This document shows, piece after piece, positions 15,219-23,016 of a DNA stretch of 43,975 nucleotides (position 1 is its first letter; every line of letters begins with the position of its first letter). Under the pieces are notes generated by a model. The model saw nothing but the letters and a program-made list of their open reading frames with translations. It had not been told where the DNA came from and did not search any database. The DNA is from Rhodospirillales bacterium (GTDB lineage: Bacteria; Pseudomonadota; Alphaproteobacteria; Acetobacterales; Acetobacteraceae). Both the position numbers and the translations under genes were made by a program. The DNA lies in assembly GCA_025351925.1 (NCBI GenBank), contig JANXVC010000125.1, positions 1-43,975 on the forward strand. The letters are read 5' to 3'.

Positions 15219-16241
15219 ATGGCACAGGTAGTGGTAATCACGGGAGGCAGCGCCGGCATCGGTCGTGCAGCAGCCCAGGCTTTTGCTGCCAAGGGCTACT
15301 CAGTCGGCCTGATCGCCCGTGGCGCCGAGCGGCTCGACCGGGCCCGGGCCGAGCTGGAGCAACTGGGCGCCAGCGTCCACACCGTCGTAGCGGACGTGGC
15401 GGACGCCGAGGCGGTGTCGCAGGCGGCCGACGCGATCGAGGCAGCATTGGGACCGATCACCGTCTGGGTCAACAACGCTATGGCCACGGTCTATAGCACG
15501 ATCGCTGACCTAGAGCCCGACGAGGTGCGCCGGGTGACCGAGGTGACCTACCTTGGCGCGGTCAACGGCACGCTGGCGGCGCTGAAGCGCATGCAGAGCG
15601 GCACGATCGTCCAGGTGAGCTCGGTGCTGGCTTGGCGGGCGATGCCGATCCAGGGCGCGTATTGCGGCGCCAAGTTCGCCCTGCGCGGCTTTACCGAGGC
15701 GCTGCGGTCCGAGCTGCTGCATGACCGAAGCCCGCTGCATTTGACAATGGTGCATCTGCCGGCGGTCAACACGCCGCAGTTCGATTGGGCGCGCAACAAG
15801 ACCGGGCAGGAGACCAAGGCGCCCAGTCCGTATCAGCCGGAGGTCGCGGCCGACGCGATCGTGTTCGCGGCGACGCATAAGCGGCGGGACGTGTTCGTTG
15901 GTTCCTCGACGCCGCCCACCATCCTTGCCTCGCGCCTAGCGCCGAGCGTGATGGATCGGGTGCTGGCAAAGCAGGCCTACCGCGCGCAGCTTGGGAAAGC
16001 CGCCGCACCGCAAACCGAGGGCAACTTATTCCAGCCGGCGCCGGGCGGCGACCAGGGGTCGCATGGGCGGTTCGACACGGGTGCCAAAACCCGGCGCGAC
16101 ATTTACACCAGCCGCCAGGGCGACGCGGTCGCCGCAGGGTTGGTGCTGGTCGGCGCGATTGGGCTGAAGATGCTGGCTACGTCGCCGTTCTTCGTGGCGC
16201 CGGGGCTGCTGGCCCGGGCGGTCATCCGGCGGGTGGGTTAG
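15219..16241 (+). CDS. Short-chain dehydrogenase/reductase (SDR) with C-terminal extension
   Basis: A classical SDR: cofactor loop TGGSAGIGRAAAQ (residues 7-19), VNNAMA (the NNAG position), VSSVLAW with the catalytic Ser, and YCGAKFAL with the Tyr-x3-Lys pair. Residues from about 240 form an extension ending in a hydrophobic stretch (AAGLVLVGAIGLKML), possibly a membrane-associated helix; typical SDRs are about 250 aa and this one is 340 aa. The start is ATG 15219, with TAGGAG seven bases upstream, and not the upstream start in the ORF track. Its 3' end overlaps the convergent flavin oxidoreductase gene by 20 bp. The substrate is unknown. Confidence 0.9.
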   Translation: MAQVVVITGGSAGIGRAAAQAFAAKGYSVGLIARGAERLDRARAELEQLGASVHTVVADVADAEAVSQAADAIEAALGPITVWVNNAMATVYSTIADLEPDEVRRVTEVTYLGAVNGTLAALKRMQSGTIVQVSSVLAWRAMPIQGAYCGAKFALRGFTEALRSELLHDRSPLHLTMVHLPAVNTPQFDWARNKTGQETKAPSPYQPEVAADAIVFAATHKRRDVFVGSSTPPTILASRLAPSVMDRVLAKQAYRAQLGKAAAPQTEGNLFQPAPGGDQGSHGRFDTGAKTRRDIYTSRQGDAVAAGLVLVGAIGLKMLATSPFFVAPGLLARAVIRRVG

Positions 16242-17430
16242 CGAGGCTGCGACTCGGCGAGGCCTGCCAACCCCGCTGCGCAATCCAGTCGTCTTCCAGC
16301 CCGTCGAACCGCGATAGCCGCAGCGTACTCAGGTCGGCGAAGCGGCAAACGCCGTCGGTCACCAACTCCTGCACGGCGTGGCCGGAGGCGGGTGATAGGC
16401 CGAAGCCGATGCTGGACAGCGTGGCAACCACGACGTTTGCGGGATCATCAAGCCGGTCGATCACCGGACGGCCATCTGGCGTGTTCTCGATCACGCCCGC
16501 CCAGCTACGCAGGATTCGCGCGTGCCGGGCGCGCGGGAACATCTCAACCAGATGCGCAGCGATGTTGCCCATCAATGGCGTGCTGCTGCGCGGCGGCACA
16601 CCCATGCCCTCGTTATCAGCGCAATCGTCAAGCCACTCATGCGGCCCGCCGCCATAGGCGAGGTTGCCGCGCATCGTCTGCCGCCCATACAGCCCATTGC
16701 CGTCCGCACCGCCCACCGGCATCAGCGGCAGCGGCTCGGTCACGATCATCTCGGCGCGGGCCGCCACCACCGGCACCCGCACCCCGAGCATCGCCGCGAG
16801 CTTACCGGTCTGCGGCCCGGCGGCGAGCACCAGATGGTCGCAGCCCAGCCGGCCCCGGTCGGTCTCGACGCCAGTCACACGACCGCCGCTGACCTCGAAC
16901 CCGAGCACGGTGGTGTGCTGCAGCACGCGCCCGCCATGATCCTGCATCGCCCAGGCGTAGCCCTGCACGGTGCGGTGCGGATTGGCGTGGCCGCCGAAAT
17001 GGTGCCAATACGCGCCGTGCGCCTCGCCGGCCAGCGGTACCAGCTCACGCAGTTGCGCCGGGTCCAATGTCTCGGTGCGGAAGCCGTAGCGCTCGCCGTT
17101 CTGCACCATGCGGTGCGCGTCGGCCCACTGCACAGGGTCCATCGCGATGCGGATGCGCCCGGCGGAGAACTCGGTGGGATAGCCCAGCAGCTCGTCCATC
17201 TGCGGCCATAGCCGCTGCTCCTCGGCAAATAGCGGGCTGAAGCCATGGGTGCAGCCGCCGCCGTTGCGCCCCGACGCCTCCCAGGCGACGATGCCCTTGT
17301 CGATCACCAGCACGTCCACTCCGGCGCGCGCCAGCCACCAGCCGGCGCTGAGCCCGGTCGCCCCGCCGCCGACGATGACGACGCTGGCGCCGGTCGGCAT
17401 TGCCGTGTCGTCGGTCGCAATGCCGGTCAT
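16222..17430 (-). CDS. FAD-dependent amine/opine oxidase subunit B-like (DAO family)
   Basis: N-terminal FAD-binding fold with VVIVGGGATGLSAGWWLARAG (about residues 17-37), a DAO-domain ASGRNGGG motif, and a C-terminal SWAGVIENTPDGRPVID and GFGLSPASGH for FAD/substrate contact. The size (about 402 aa) and the partner gene upstream match OoxB/HcnC-type subunits, which oxidise the C-N bond of opines, glycine or secondary amines. The ORF track start at 17823 lies inside the upstream gene; ATG 17430 overlaps that gene's stop by 4 bp (ATGA). It is the last gene of a six-gene minus-strand operon with a peptide-type ABC importer. The 3' end overlaps the SDR gene. Confidence 0.9.
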   Translation of the reverse strand: MTGIATDDTAMPTGASVVIVGGGATGLSAGWWLARAGVDVLVIDKGIVAWEASGRNGGGCTHGFSPLFAEEQRLWPQMDELLGYPTEFSAGRIRIAMDPVQWADAHRMVQNGERYGFRTETLDPAQLRELVPLAGEAHGAYWHHFGGHANPHRTVQGYAWAMQDHGGRVLQHTTVLGFEVSGGRVTGVETDRGRLGCDHLVLAAGPQTGKLAAMLGVRVPVVAARAEMIVTEPLPLMPVGGADGNGLYGRQTMRGNLAYGGGPHEWLDDCADNEGMGVPPRSSTPLMGNIAAHLVEMFPRARHARILRSWAGVIENTPDGRPVIDRLDDPANVVVATLSSIGFGLSPASGHAVQELVTDGVCRFADLSTLRLSRFDGLEDDWIAQRGWQASPSRSLANPPAG

Positions 17431-19028
17431 GGCTGTTGCGCCGCCTTGAGCTCCCAGGGGGTCGCGACCTGGCCGGGGATGCCGAACCAGACGTCCCAGT
17501 GCTCGGCCATTTCCGGCGATTCCGGCAGCGACCCGGCCAGGCCGAGCGCCAGCGGCCGCACCGGCGCGCGGAAGGTGGCGAGCGGCACCTCGCCCAGCCC
17601 GACGCCGGCGCCGAGCGCCAGCAACGCCGCCACCTGCTCGCGGCAGCGGCGGCCCTGGCAAAGCCCCATGCCGGCGCGCGTTAGGCGCTTGACCTGATCG
17701 GCGTTCGGCGGGCCGTTGCCGAGCAAGGCGGACAGGTCGGCGCTGTTGCGCAACGGCTGCGGCCAGCCGAGGTAGCGGGGCGGCCGGACCTCCAGGATCT
17801 CGCGCGCGGTGACCTCCTCGCACTGGCAGACATGCGCCTCTGCCCCGCCGGGCGCCGGCATTGCATCGACCACGGCGCTGCGGACCCAGGCCAGACGGTA
17901 GGCGGACAGGTCCACCAAGGGCTCAGCCGGCGCCTCATCGAGGCCGTGCGCAGGTTGCGCCGCTTGGGCCACATGGGCGGCGGCACGGCGGCCCTCGGCC
18001 TCGGCGACTGCACGCCCGGTCGATTTCACCGCCCAAACGCCGGCGCAATCGCCGACCGCGTAGATGCCTGGCAGCGAGGTCATCTGCGACGCATCGGTCA
18101 CCGGCACATGACCGCCCCGTGCCGGCGAGAACACCGAGCGGCAGCCGATGGCGTCCAACAGTTCGATCACCGGAACTGCGCCAATCCCGAGCACGATCGT
18201 ATCGCATTCCATGGTTGTGGCACTTGCGGCGATGCGCCCGCCGTCTTCGTCCAGCCGCATCAGCGCGGCGCCGGTCACGCCGTCCGTCCCGCCCTCTGCC
18301 GACACGATCACATGCCGGGTGAGGATTGGGACACCGGCCGCTGCGAGTTCATCCAGCAGCGCCGCGGGGCCGATCGGTGCCGCCGCCTGCTCCACGACCG
18401 CGGTCACCTGCACGCCCGCGCGGCACACCGCGACGGCGGCCAGCAACGCCTCGGCGGAGCTGCCAAGGATCACCGCCCGACGCGCATCGAGCGCCCCATA
18501 GCGCGTGGCGAGCCGCTCGGCCGCGGTCGCTCCCATGACCCCCGGAAGCTCCCACCCGGGAAACGCCAGCCCCATGTCGCGCCGGCCGGTCGCGACGATC
18601 GCCGCCGTGAACCCGAGCATCCACGAGGTCTCGCCGTCCGACAGCCCCGCCACCTTGCCCGGCAGCCAGCCGACGCTCGGCCCGTTCGCATACAGTCCCC
18701 ACACGATCGTCCCCAGCCGGATATCGACGCCGGCCTCCATCGCGTCGGCCAGCGCCGGCTCACTGGCCAGCATCGCCTCGGTCATAGCGGTGCGGTTGCG
18801 CACGGCGCCGCTCATGCGCTGGCCAAAATGCAGCGGCACGTCGTCGCCCATCGTCTCCGGCGGGATCGGGTTCTCATCGACCAGCACGACTGACATGCCA
18901 TGTGCAGCGGCGGCGATGGCGGCGGCCAGCCCGGCCGGACCGGCGCCGACGACCAGCACGTCGGTATGCTCAGTCACCGTGAGCTTGGCGTTGGCGGTGG
19001 AACGCGGATCGATCACGCGCGGCGTCAT
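17427..19028 (-). CDS. FAD/NAD(P)-binding and [2Fe-2S] oxidoreductase, opine oxidase subunit A/HcnB-like
   Basis: The N-terminal FAD loop VLVVGAGPAGLAAAIAAAAHG is at about residues 24-44. A second dinucleotide fold reads AVILGSSAEALLAA, and the FAD-contacting PGIYAVGDCAG lies around residue 335. The C-terminal BFD-type iron-sulfur domain has C-x-C in HVCQCEEVTAREI and C-x4-C in GMGLCQGRRC. The 53 residues between these Cys pairs look longer than in relatives I know. Such proteins pair with a DAO-type subunit, here the 4-bp-overlapping downstream gene, to form amine or opine dehydrogenases passing electrons through FAD and [2Fe-2S]. I see no separate small ferredoxin subunit (HcnA-like). Start ATG 19028, with GGAG upstream; it lies 28 bp after the ABC ATPase gene. 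Confidence 0.9.
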   Translation of the reverse strand: MTPRVIDPRSTANAKLTVTEHTDVLVVGAGPAGLAAAIAAAAHGMSVVLVDENPIPPETMGDDVPLHFGQRMSGAVRNRTAMTEAMLASEPALADAMEAGVDIRLGTIVWGLYANGPSVGWLPGKVAGLSDGETSWMLGFTAAIVATGRRDMGLAFPGWELPGVMGATAAERLATRYGALDARRAVILGSSAEALLAAVAVCRAGVQVTAVVEQAAAPIGPAALLDELAAAGVPILTRHVIVSAEGGTDGVTGAALMRLDEDGGRIAASATTMECDTIVLGIGAVPVIELLDAIGCRSVFSPARGGHVPVTDASQMTSLPGIYAVGDCAGVWAVKSTGRAVAEAEGRRAAAHVAQAAQPAHGLDEAPAEPLVDLSAYRLAWVRSAVVDAMPAPGGAEAHVCQCEEVTAREILEVRPPRYLGWPQPLRNSADLSALLGNGPPNADQVKRLTRAGMGLCQGRRCREQVAALLALGAGVGLGEVPLATFRAPVRPLALGLAGSLPESPEMAEHWDVWFGIPGQVATPWELKAAQQP

Positions 19029-19056
19029 GGGTGCAGGCTCCAGGATGATGAGACGC

Positions 19057-21120
19057 CTAGGCGGAAACCGGGGCGTAGCGTTGGTCCGCGGCAACCGGCG
19101 GCGCTCCGCCACGCCGGCCCAGTGCCTCGCGCGACAGGTGACAGCGGATCGCGTGGTCGGCGTCGGCGGGCAGCGTGGGTTCGGTGGTCTCGCAGATCGC
19201 CCCGATCTTGCGCGGGCAGCGGCTGTTGAACACGCAGCCCGGCGGCGGCGCCAGCGGGCTCGGCATCTCGCCGCTGAGTCGGATGCGGGCGGTGCGCTCG
19301 CCGTTATGCAGTTCTGCGAGATCGGGGACCGCCGATAGCAGCGCCTCGGTGTAGGGATGGTGCGGGCCGTTGAACACGTCCTCCGCCGGGCCGATCTCCA
19401 TGATGCGCCCGAGATAGAGCACCGCGATGCGATCGGACAGATAGCGGACCACGCCGAGGTCGTGGCTGATGAACACGTAGCTGACCCCGGCGGTGCTCTG
19501 CAGATCCGCCAGCAGGTTCAGGATCGCCGCCTGCACGGAGACATCGAGCGCCGAGGTCGGCTCGTCGCAGATCACCACGCGCGGGTCGCCGGCGAAGGCG
19601 CGGGCGATGGCGACGCGCTGTTTCAATCCGCCGGAGAGCTGGCGCGGGCGCATCGACAAGTGCCGCTCGGTGAGCCGCACCGCCGAGACCAGCGCCATCA
19701 GGCGCTCCGAGCGCTGCCGTCCGAACAGGCCGCCGAGCCGGGATAGCGAGCGCTCGATCAGGTGGCGGACGGTGTGCGACCGGTTCAACGCGGAGTCCGG
19801 GTTCTGGAAGACGATCTGCAGCGCCTTCTGGTCGGCGCGGGAGCGGCGCTTGGCCTGGCCCGCCACTGGCTGCCCGTCGAGTTCGATCCGCCCGCCGGGA
19901 TCGGGCGCGGTCAGGCCCAGCAGCAGCCGGGCCAGCGTCGTTTTGCCGCTGCCGGACTCACCGACGAGCCCGAGCGTCTCGCCGGTCCGCAGCGTCAGCG
20001 ACACGTCGGTCACTGCCCGCAGCGCGTGCGAACCGACATGGAACGTCTTTGACACGCCGCTAACCTGCAACGCTGGCCGTCCGAAGCTGGCCGCCGTTGG
20101 CGGGACCGGAACCGCCAGGTCCAGCGAGTTCCGGCCCGATGCAGTGGCCCGGTCAATATGGTGGCAGCACGCCATCTGGCTGCCGACCCGGGTCGGCCCC
20201 GGCGCGTCGGTGCGGCAGACCGCATCCGCAAAGTCGCAGCGCGGCGTGAACACGCAGCCGGTCCGGATGCTGCCCAGCGGCGGCAGGAAACCGGGGATGG
20301 TGTCGAGCCGCCCATCTGACTTGCGCCGCCCGGCTGCCGGCAGGCAGCGCAGCAGCCGCATGGTGTAGGGGTGCAGCGGCCGGGCCAGGAGGTCGGCGCC
20401 TACGCCCTCCTCGACCAGGCTGCCGGCATACAACACGCCGATGCGGTCGCACATGCGCTCGATGATCGCCAAATTGTGGCTGATGAACAGCACGGAGGTG
20501 GCGAACTCCTGCTTCAATGCCTCGATGAGGTCCAGCACCTCGGCCTCGACCGTCGCGTCGAGGCCGGTGGTGGGCTCGTCCAGCACCAGCAGCTTCGGGT
20601 TCTTCGCCAGCGCCATCGCGATAACCACGCGCTGCTGCATGCCGCCCGAGAGCTGATGCGGGAACGCCGTCATGACGCGGCCGGTGCCCGGGATACGCAC
20701 CTTCACCAGCATCGCCTCGGCGCGTTCGAGCGCGTCGGCACGGCGCACGCCGACCGCCTCATACACTTCGGCGATCTGCCGCGCGACAGTCATGGACGGG
20801 TTGAGCGCGCGGCCGGGGTCCTGATAGACCATCGAAACTTTGGTCAATCGGAGCTGCCGCAGCCCGGCGGGGTCGAGGTCGGTGACGTCCTGGCCGTCAA
20901 CCAGCACGCGGCCGCCGCTGATGAAGCCGTTGCGCGCCAGGGCACGTAATGCAGCAAAGGCGGCGGTCGATTTGCCGCAGCCGCTCTCGCCCACGAGGCC
21001 GTAGGTTTCGCCGGGTGCGATGGCGAACGACACGCCGCGCAGCACAAGCTGCTCGACGCCCAGGGTGCGGTAGCCGACGCTGAGGTCGCGCAGCTCGAGC
21101 GCCGGCGTCGTGCTGCTCAT
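19057..21120 (-). CDS. Fused dipeptide/oligopeptide ABC transporter ATPase (DppD-DppF in one chain)
   Basis: Two full ABC domains lie in about 687 residues. The first has GESGCGKST, LSGGMQQRVVIAMALAKNP and LVLDEPTTGLD, followed by an oligopeptide-type C-terminal region (HPYTMRLL). The second has GESGSGKTT, LSGGLKQRVAIARAF and ICDEPTSALD, with another HPYTEALL tail. Normally these are two proteins, DppD and DppF, each with a C-terminal Cys-containing [4Fe-4S]-like motif. Both such Cys clusters appear (GCVFTPRCDFADAVC and GCVFNSRCPRKIGAIC). The fusion energises the two permeases encoded just upstream. ATG 21120 overlaps the permease stop by 4 bp. Confidence 0.95.
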   Translation of the reverse strand: MSSTTPALELRDLSVGYRTLGVEQLVLRGVSFAIAPGETYGLVGESGCGKSTAAFAALRALARNGFISGGRVLVDGQDVTDLDPAGLRQLRLTKVSMVYQDPGRALNPSMTVARQIAEVYEAVGVRRADALERAEAMLVKVRIPGTGRVMTAFPHQLSGGMQQRVVIAMALAKNPKLLVLDEPTTGLDATVEAEVLDLIEALKQEFATSVLFISHNLAIIERMCDRIGVLYAGSLVEEGVGADLLARPLHPYTMRLLRCLPAAGRRKSDGRLDTIPGFLPPLGSIRTGCVFTPRCDFADAVCRTDAPGPTRVGSQMACCHHIDRATASGRNSLDLAVPVPPTAASFGRPALQVSGVSKTFHVGSHALRAVTDVSLTLRTGETLGLVGESGSGKTTLARLLLGLTAPDPGGRIELDGQPVAGQAKRRSRADQKALQIVFQNPDSALNRSHTVRHLIERSLSRLGGLFGRQRSERLMALVSAVRLTERHLSMRPRQLSGGLKQRVAIARAFAGDPRVVICDEPTSALDVSVQAAILNLLADLQSTAGVSYVFISHDLGVVRYLSDRIAVLYLGRIMEIGPAEDVFNGPHHPYTEALLSAVPDLAELHNGERTARIRLSGEMPSPLAPPPGCVFNSRCPRKIGAICETTEPTLPADADHAIRCHLSREALGRRGGAPPVAADQRYAPVSA

Positions 21121-22025
21121 TCGAGCGCCGCCTGGATGCCGTCCGCCACCAGGTTGACGCCGACCACCAGCGACGCCGTCGCCCCGGCGGCGAAGCTTAC
21201 GGTCCACCAGTAGCCGCCGGTCATCAGTCCGTAGTTCTCCGAGATGGCGAGGCCCCAATCCGCCGAAGGCGGCTGGATGCCGAAACCCAGGAAACTGAGC
21301 GACGCCACGGTGAAGATTGCGTAGCCGAGCCGCACGGTCGTCTCGACCAGGATCGGCGGCAGCACGTTCGGCAGGATTTCGACGAACATGATGTGCAGCG
21401 CGCCCTCGCCGCGCAGCTCGGCGGCGGCGACGTAGTCGAGCGAGCGCTCGGACAGCACCGCCGAGCGCACCGTGCGGGCGATCAGCGGGGTAAAAATGAT
21501 GCCGATCACCCCGATCACCGTCGTGGAGGACGGCCCGAGCGCCACCAGCACCAGCAGCGCCACGACGATTAGGGGTAAGGCCAGAAGTACCTCGATCAGC
21601 CGGCCGATCAGGCTATCGAGCCAGCCGCCGACATAGCCGGTCAGCAGGCCGAGCGTCGTGCCCGCCGCGGTCGCCAGCAGGGTCGCCAGCGGTGCGACCG
21701 ACAGGATGGGCCCGGCGCCGACGATGACGCGGGACAAGATGTCGCGGCCGATCTGATCGGTGCCGAACCAGTGCGCAGCGGACGGCATCGCCAGCGTGTT
21801 CAGCAGGTCGTCGCTATAGGGGTCGTAAGGGACCACGAACGGGCCGAACAGCGCGCAGAACACCCAGAATAGCACGATCGCCGCGCCGACCATGAATGAT
21901 CCGGATCGTAGCAGCCGGCCGATCCGGCTGGGTGCAGCGGCGAGCGGTTCGGTTGCCGGGTCGGTGTGCGCGGCCGTGGAGGGCAGGCCGGCGTCCGCCA
22001 CTGCCAGGGTCGTAGCGCCTGTCAT
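21117..22025 (-). CDS. ABC transporter permease, DppC/OppC-like
   Basis: The 302-aa integral membrane protein begins with a cytosolic N-terminus, then SFMVGAAIVLFWVFCALFGPF, followed by HWFGTDQIGRDILSRVI, a signature of peptide/nickel-type C permeases. The BPD_transp EAA-like loop is seen at AAAELRGEGALHIMFVEILPN. About six helices are expected. It pairs with the DppB-like subunit to carry a peptide-like or opine-like substrate inward. ATG 22025 overlaps the upstream permease stop by 4 bp, and its own stop overlaps the ATPase start by 4 bp, giving tight translational coupling. Confidence 0.95.
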   Translation of the reverse strand: MTGATTLAVADAGLPSTAAHTDPATEPLAAAPSRIGRLLRSGSFMVGAAIVLFWVFCALFGPFVVPYDPYSDDLLNTLAMPSAAHWFGTDQIGRDILSRVIVGAGPILSVAPLATLLATAAGTTLGLLTGYVGGWLDSLIGRLIEVLLALPLIVVALLVLVALGPSSTTVIGVIGIIFTPLIARTVRSAVLSERSLDYVAAAELRGEGALHIMFVEILPNVLPPILVETTVRLGYAIFTVASLSFLGFGIQPPSADWGLAISENYGLMTGGYWWTVSFAAGATASLVVGVNLVADGIQAALE

Positions 22026-22987
22026 CGCCCGCCCGCCTCACGCAGCCGCGGGTTGAGCACGGTGTAGAGCGTGTCGGCCATGAGCGTGGTCGCGACGAAG
22101 ATGGCGCCGACCGTCAGGATGCCCGCCTCCAGCATCGGGAAATCCTTGCCGCGCGCTGCTGTGAGAATGAGGCTGCCGATGCCCTGGTAGCGGAACAGCG
22201 ACTCCACCACGACCAGGCCGCCGATCATGTAGCCAACCTGGGCCGCGACGACGGTAATGGTCGGCAACAAGGCGTTGCCCAGCACGTGGCGGAAGATGAC
22301 GGTGCGCTGAGGCAAGCCCTTGAGCACCGCGGTGCGGGTGTAGTCGGAATCGAGCGCCTCCAGCGTGCCGGCCCGCGCCATGCGCGCGATGTAGCCGAAC
22401 AGCACGATCACCAATGGCAACGCCGGCAGGATGAGGTGCCGAAGCTGTTCCAGCGCCGGCGTGCCCGGCCGGGTCGCCGCCGAGATCGGCAGCCAGCGCA
22501 GCCAAATTCCGAGCACAAGAATAAGCGCGATCGAGGAGACGAACTCCGGGATTACGGTCAAGGACAGGCTGACGACGCTGATGACCCGGTCCGGCCAGCG
22601 GCCGGCGCGCATCGCGGCGAACACGCCGGCGCCGATCGACAGCGGCACGACGATCACGAACACGACCGCCGCGAGCTTCAGCGAGTTCGCCAGGGCGCCG
22701 CCGATGAACGGCGCCACCGGCGAACGGAAGGTATAGGACCGGCCCATGTCGCCGGTCAGGAAATTGCCGATCCAGGCGAAATAGGTCTCGATCGCCGGCC
22801 GGTCGGCGCCGACCTCGTGGTTGATGGCCGCGACCGCTTCGGGATCGGCGAGCGGGCCCAGGATTGCCCGCCCGACGTCGCCCGGCAGCAGCTGCGCGCC
22901 GGCGAACACCACGACGCTCAGCAATGCGAGGGTCAGCAGGCTGAGGCTCAGCCGCCGCCCCGCCTGCCGCGCGAACCGGCTCAGCAC
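22022..22987 (-). CDS. ABC transporter permease, DppB/OppB-like
   Basis: The 321-aa protein has the B-permease N-terminus (RFARQAGRRLSLSLLTLALLSVVVF), a periplasmic loop GAQLLPGDVGRAILG, and the cytosolic EAA-type loop LEALDSDYTRTAVLKGLPQR. The last helix region VESLFRYQGIGSLILTAARGKDFPML is typical for the family. It starts at GTG 22987; an in-frame TAA lies a few codons upstream, so no earlier start exists. The ribosome binding site is weak, and the gene lies 29 bp after the binding-protein stop, so reinitiation is likely. Component of the importer at 19057-24681. Confidence 0.95.
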   Translation of the reverse strand: MLSRFARQAGRRLSLSLLTLALLSVVVFAGAQLLPGDVGRAILGPLADPEAVAAINHEVGADRPAIETYFAWIGNFLTGDMGRSYTFRSPVAPFIGGALANSLKLAAVVFVIVVPLSIGAGVFAAMRAGRWPDRVISVVSLSLTVIPEFVSSIALILVLGIWLRWLPISAATRPGTPALEQLRHLILPALPLVIVLFGYIARMARAGTLEALDSDYTRTAVLKGLPQRTVIFRHVLGNALLPTITVVAAQVGYMIGGLVVVESLFRYQGIGSLILTAARGKDFPMLEAGILTVGAIFVATTLMADTLYTVLNPRLREAGGR

Positions 22988-23016
22988 ACGGCCCGCATCG
23001 GTTTAGGATGCCCCCA

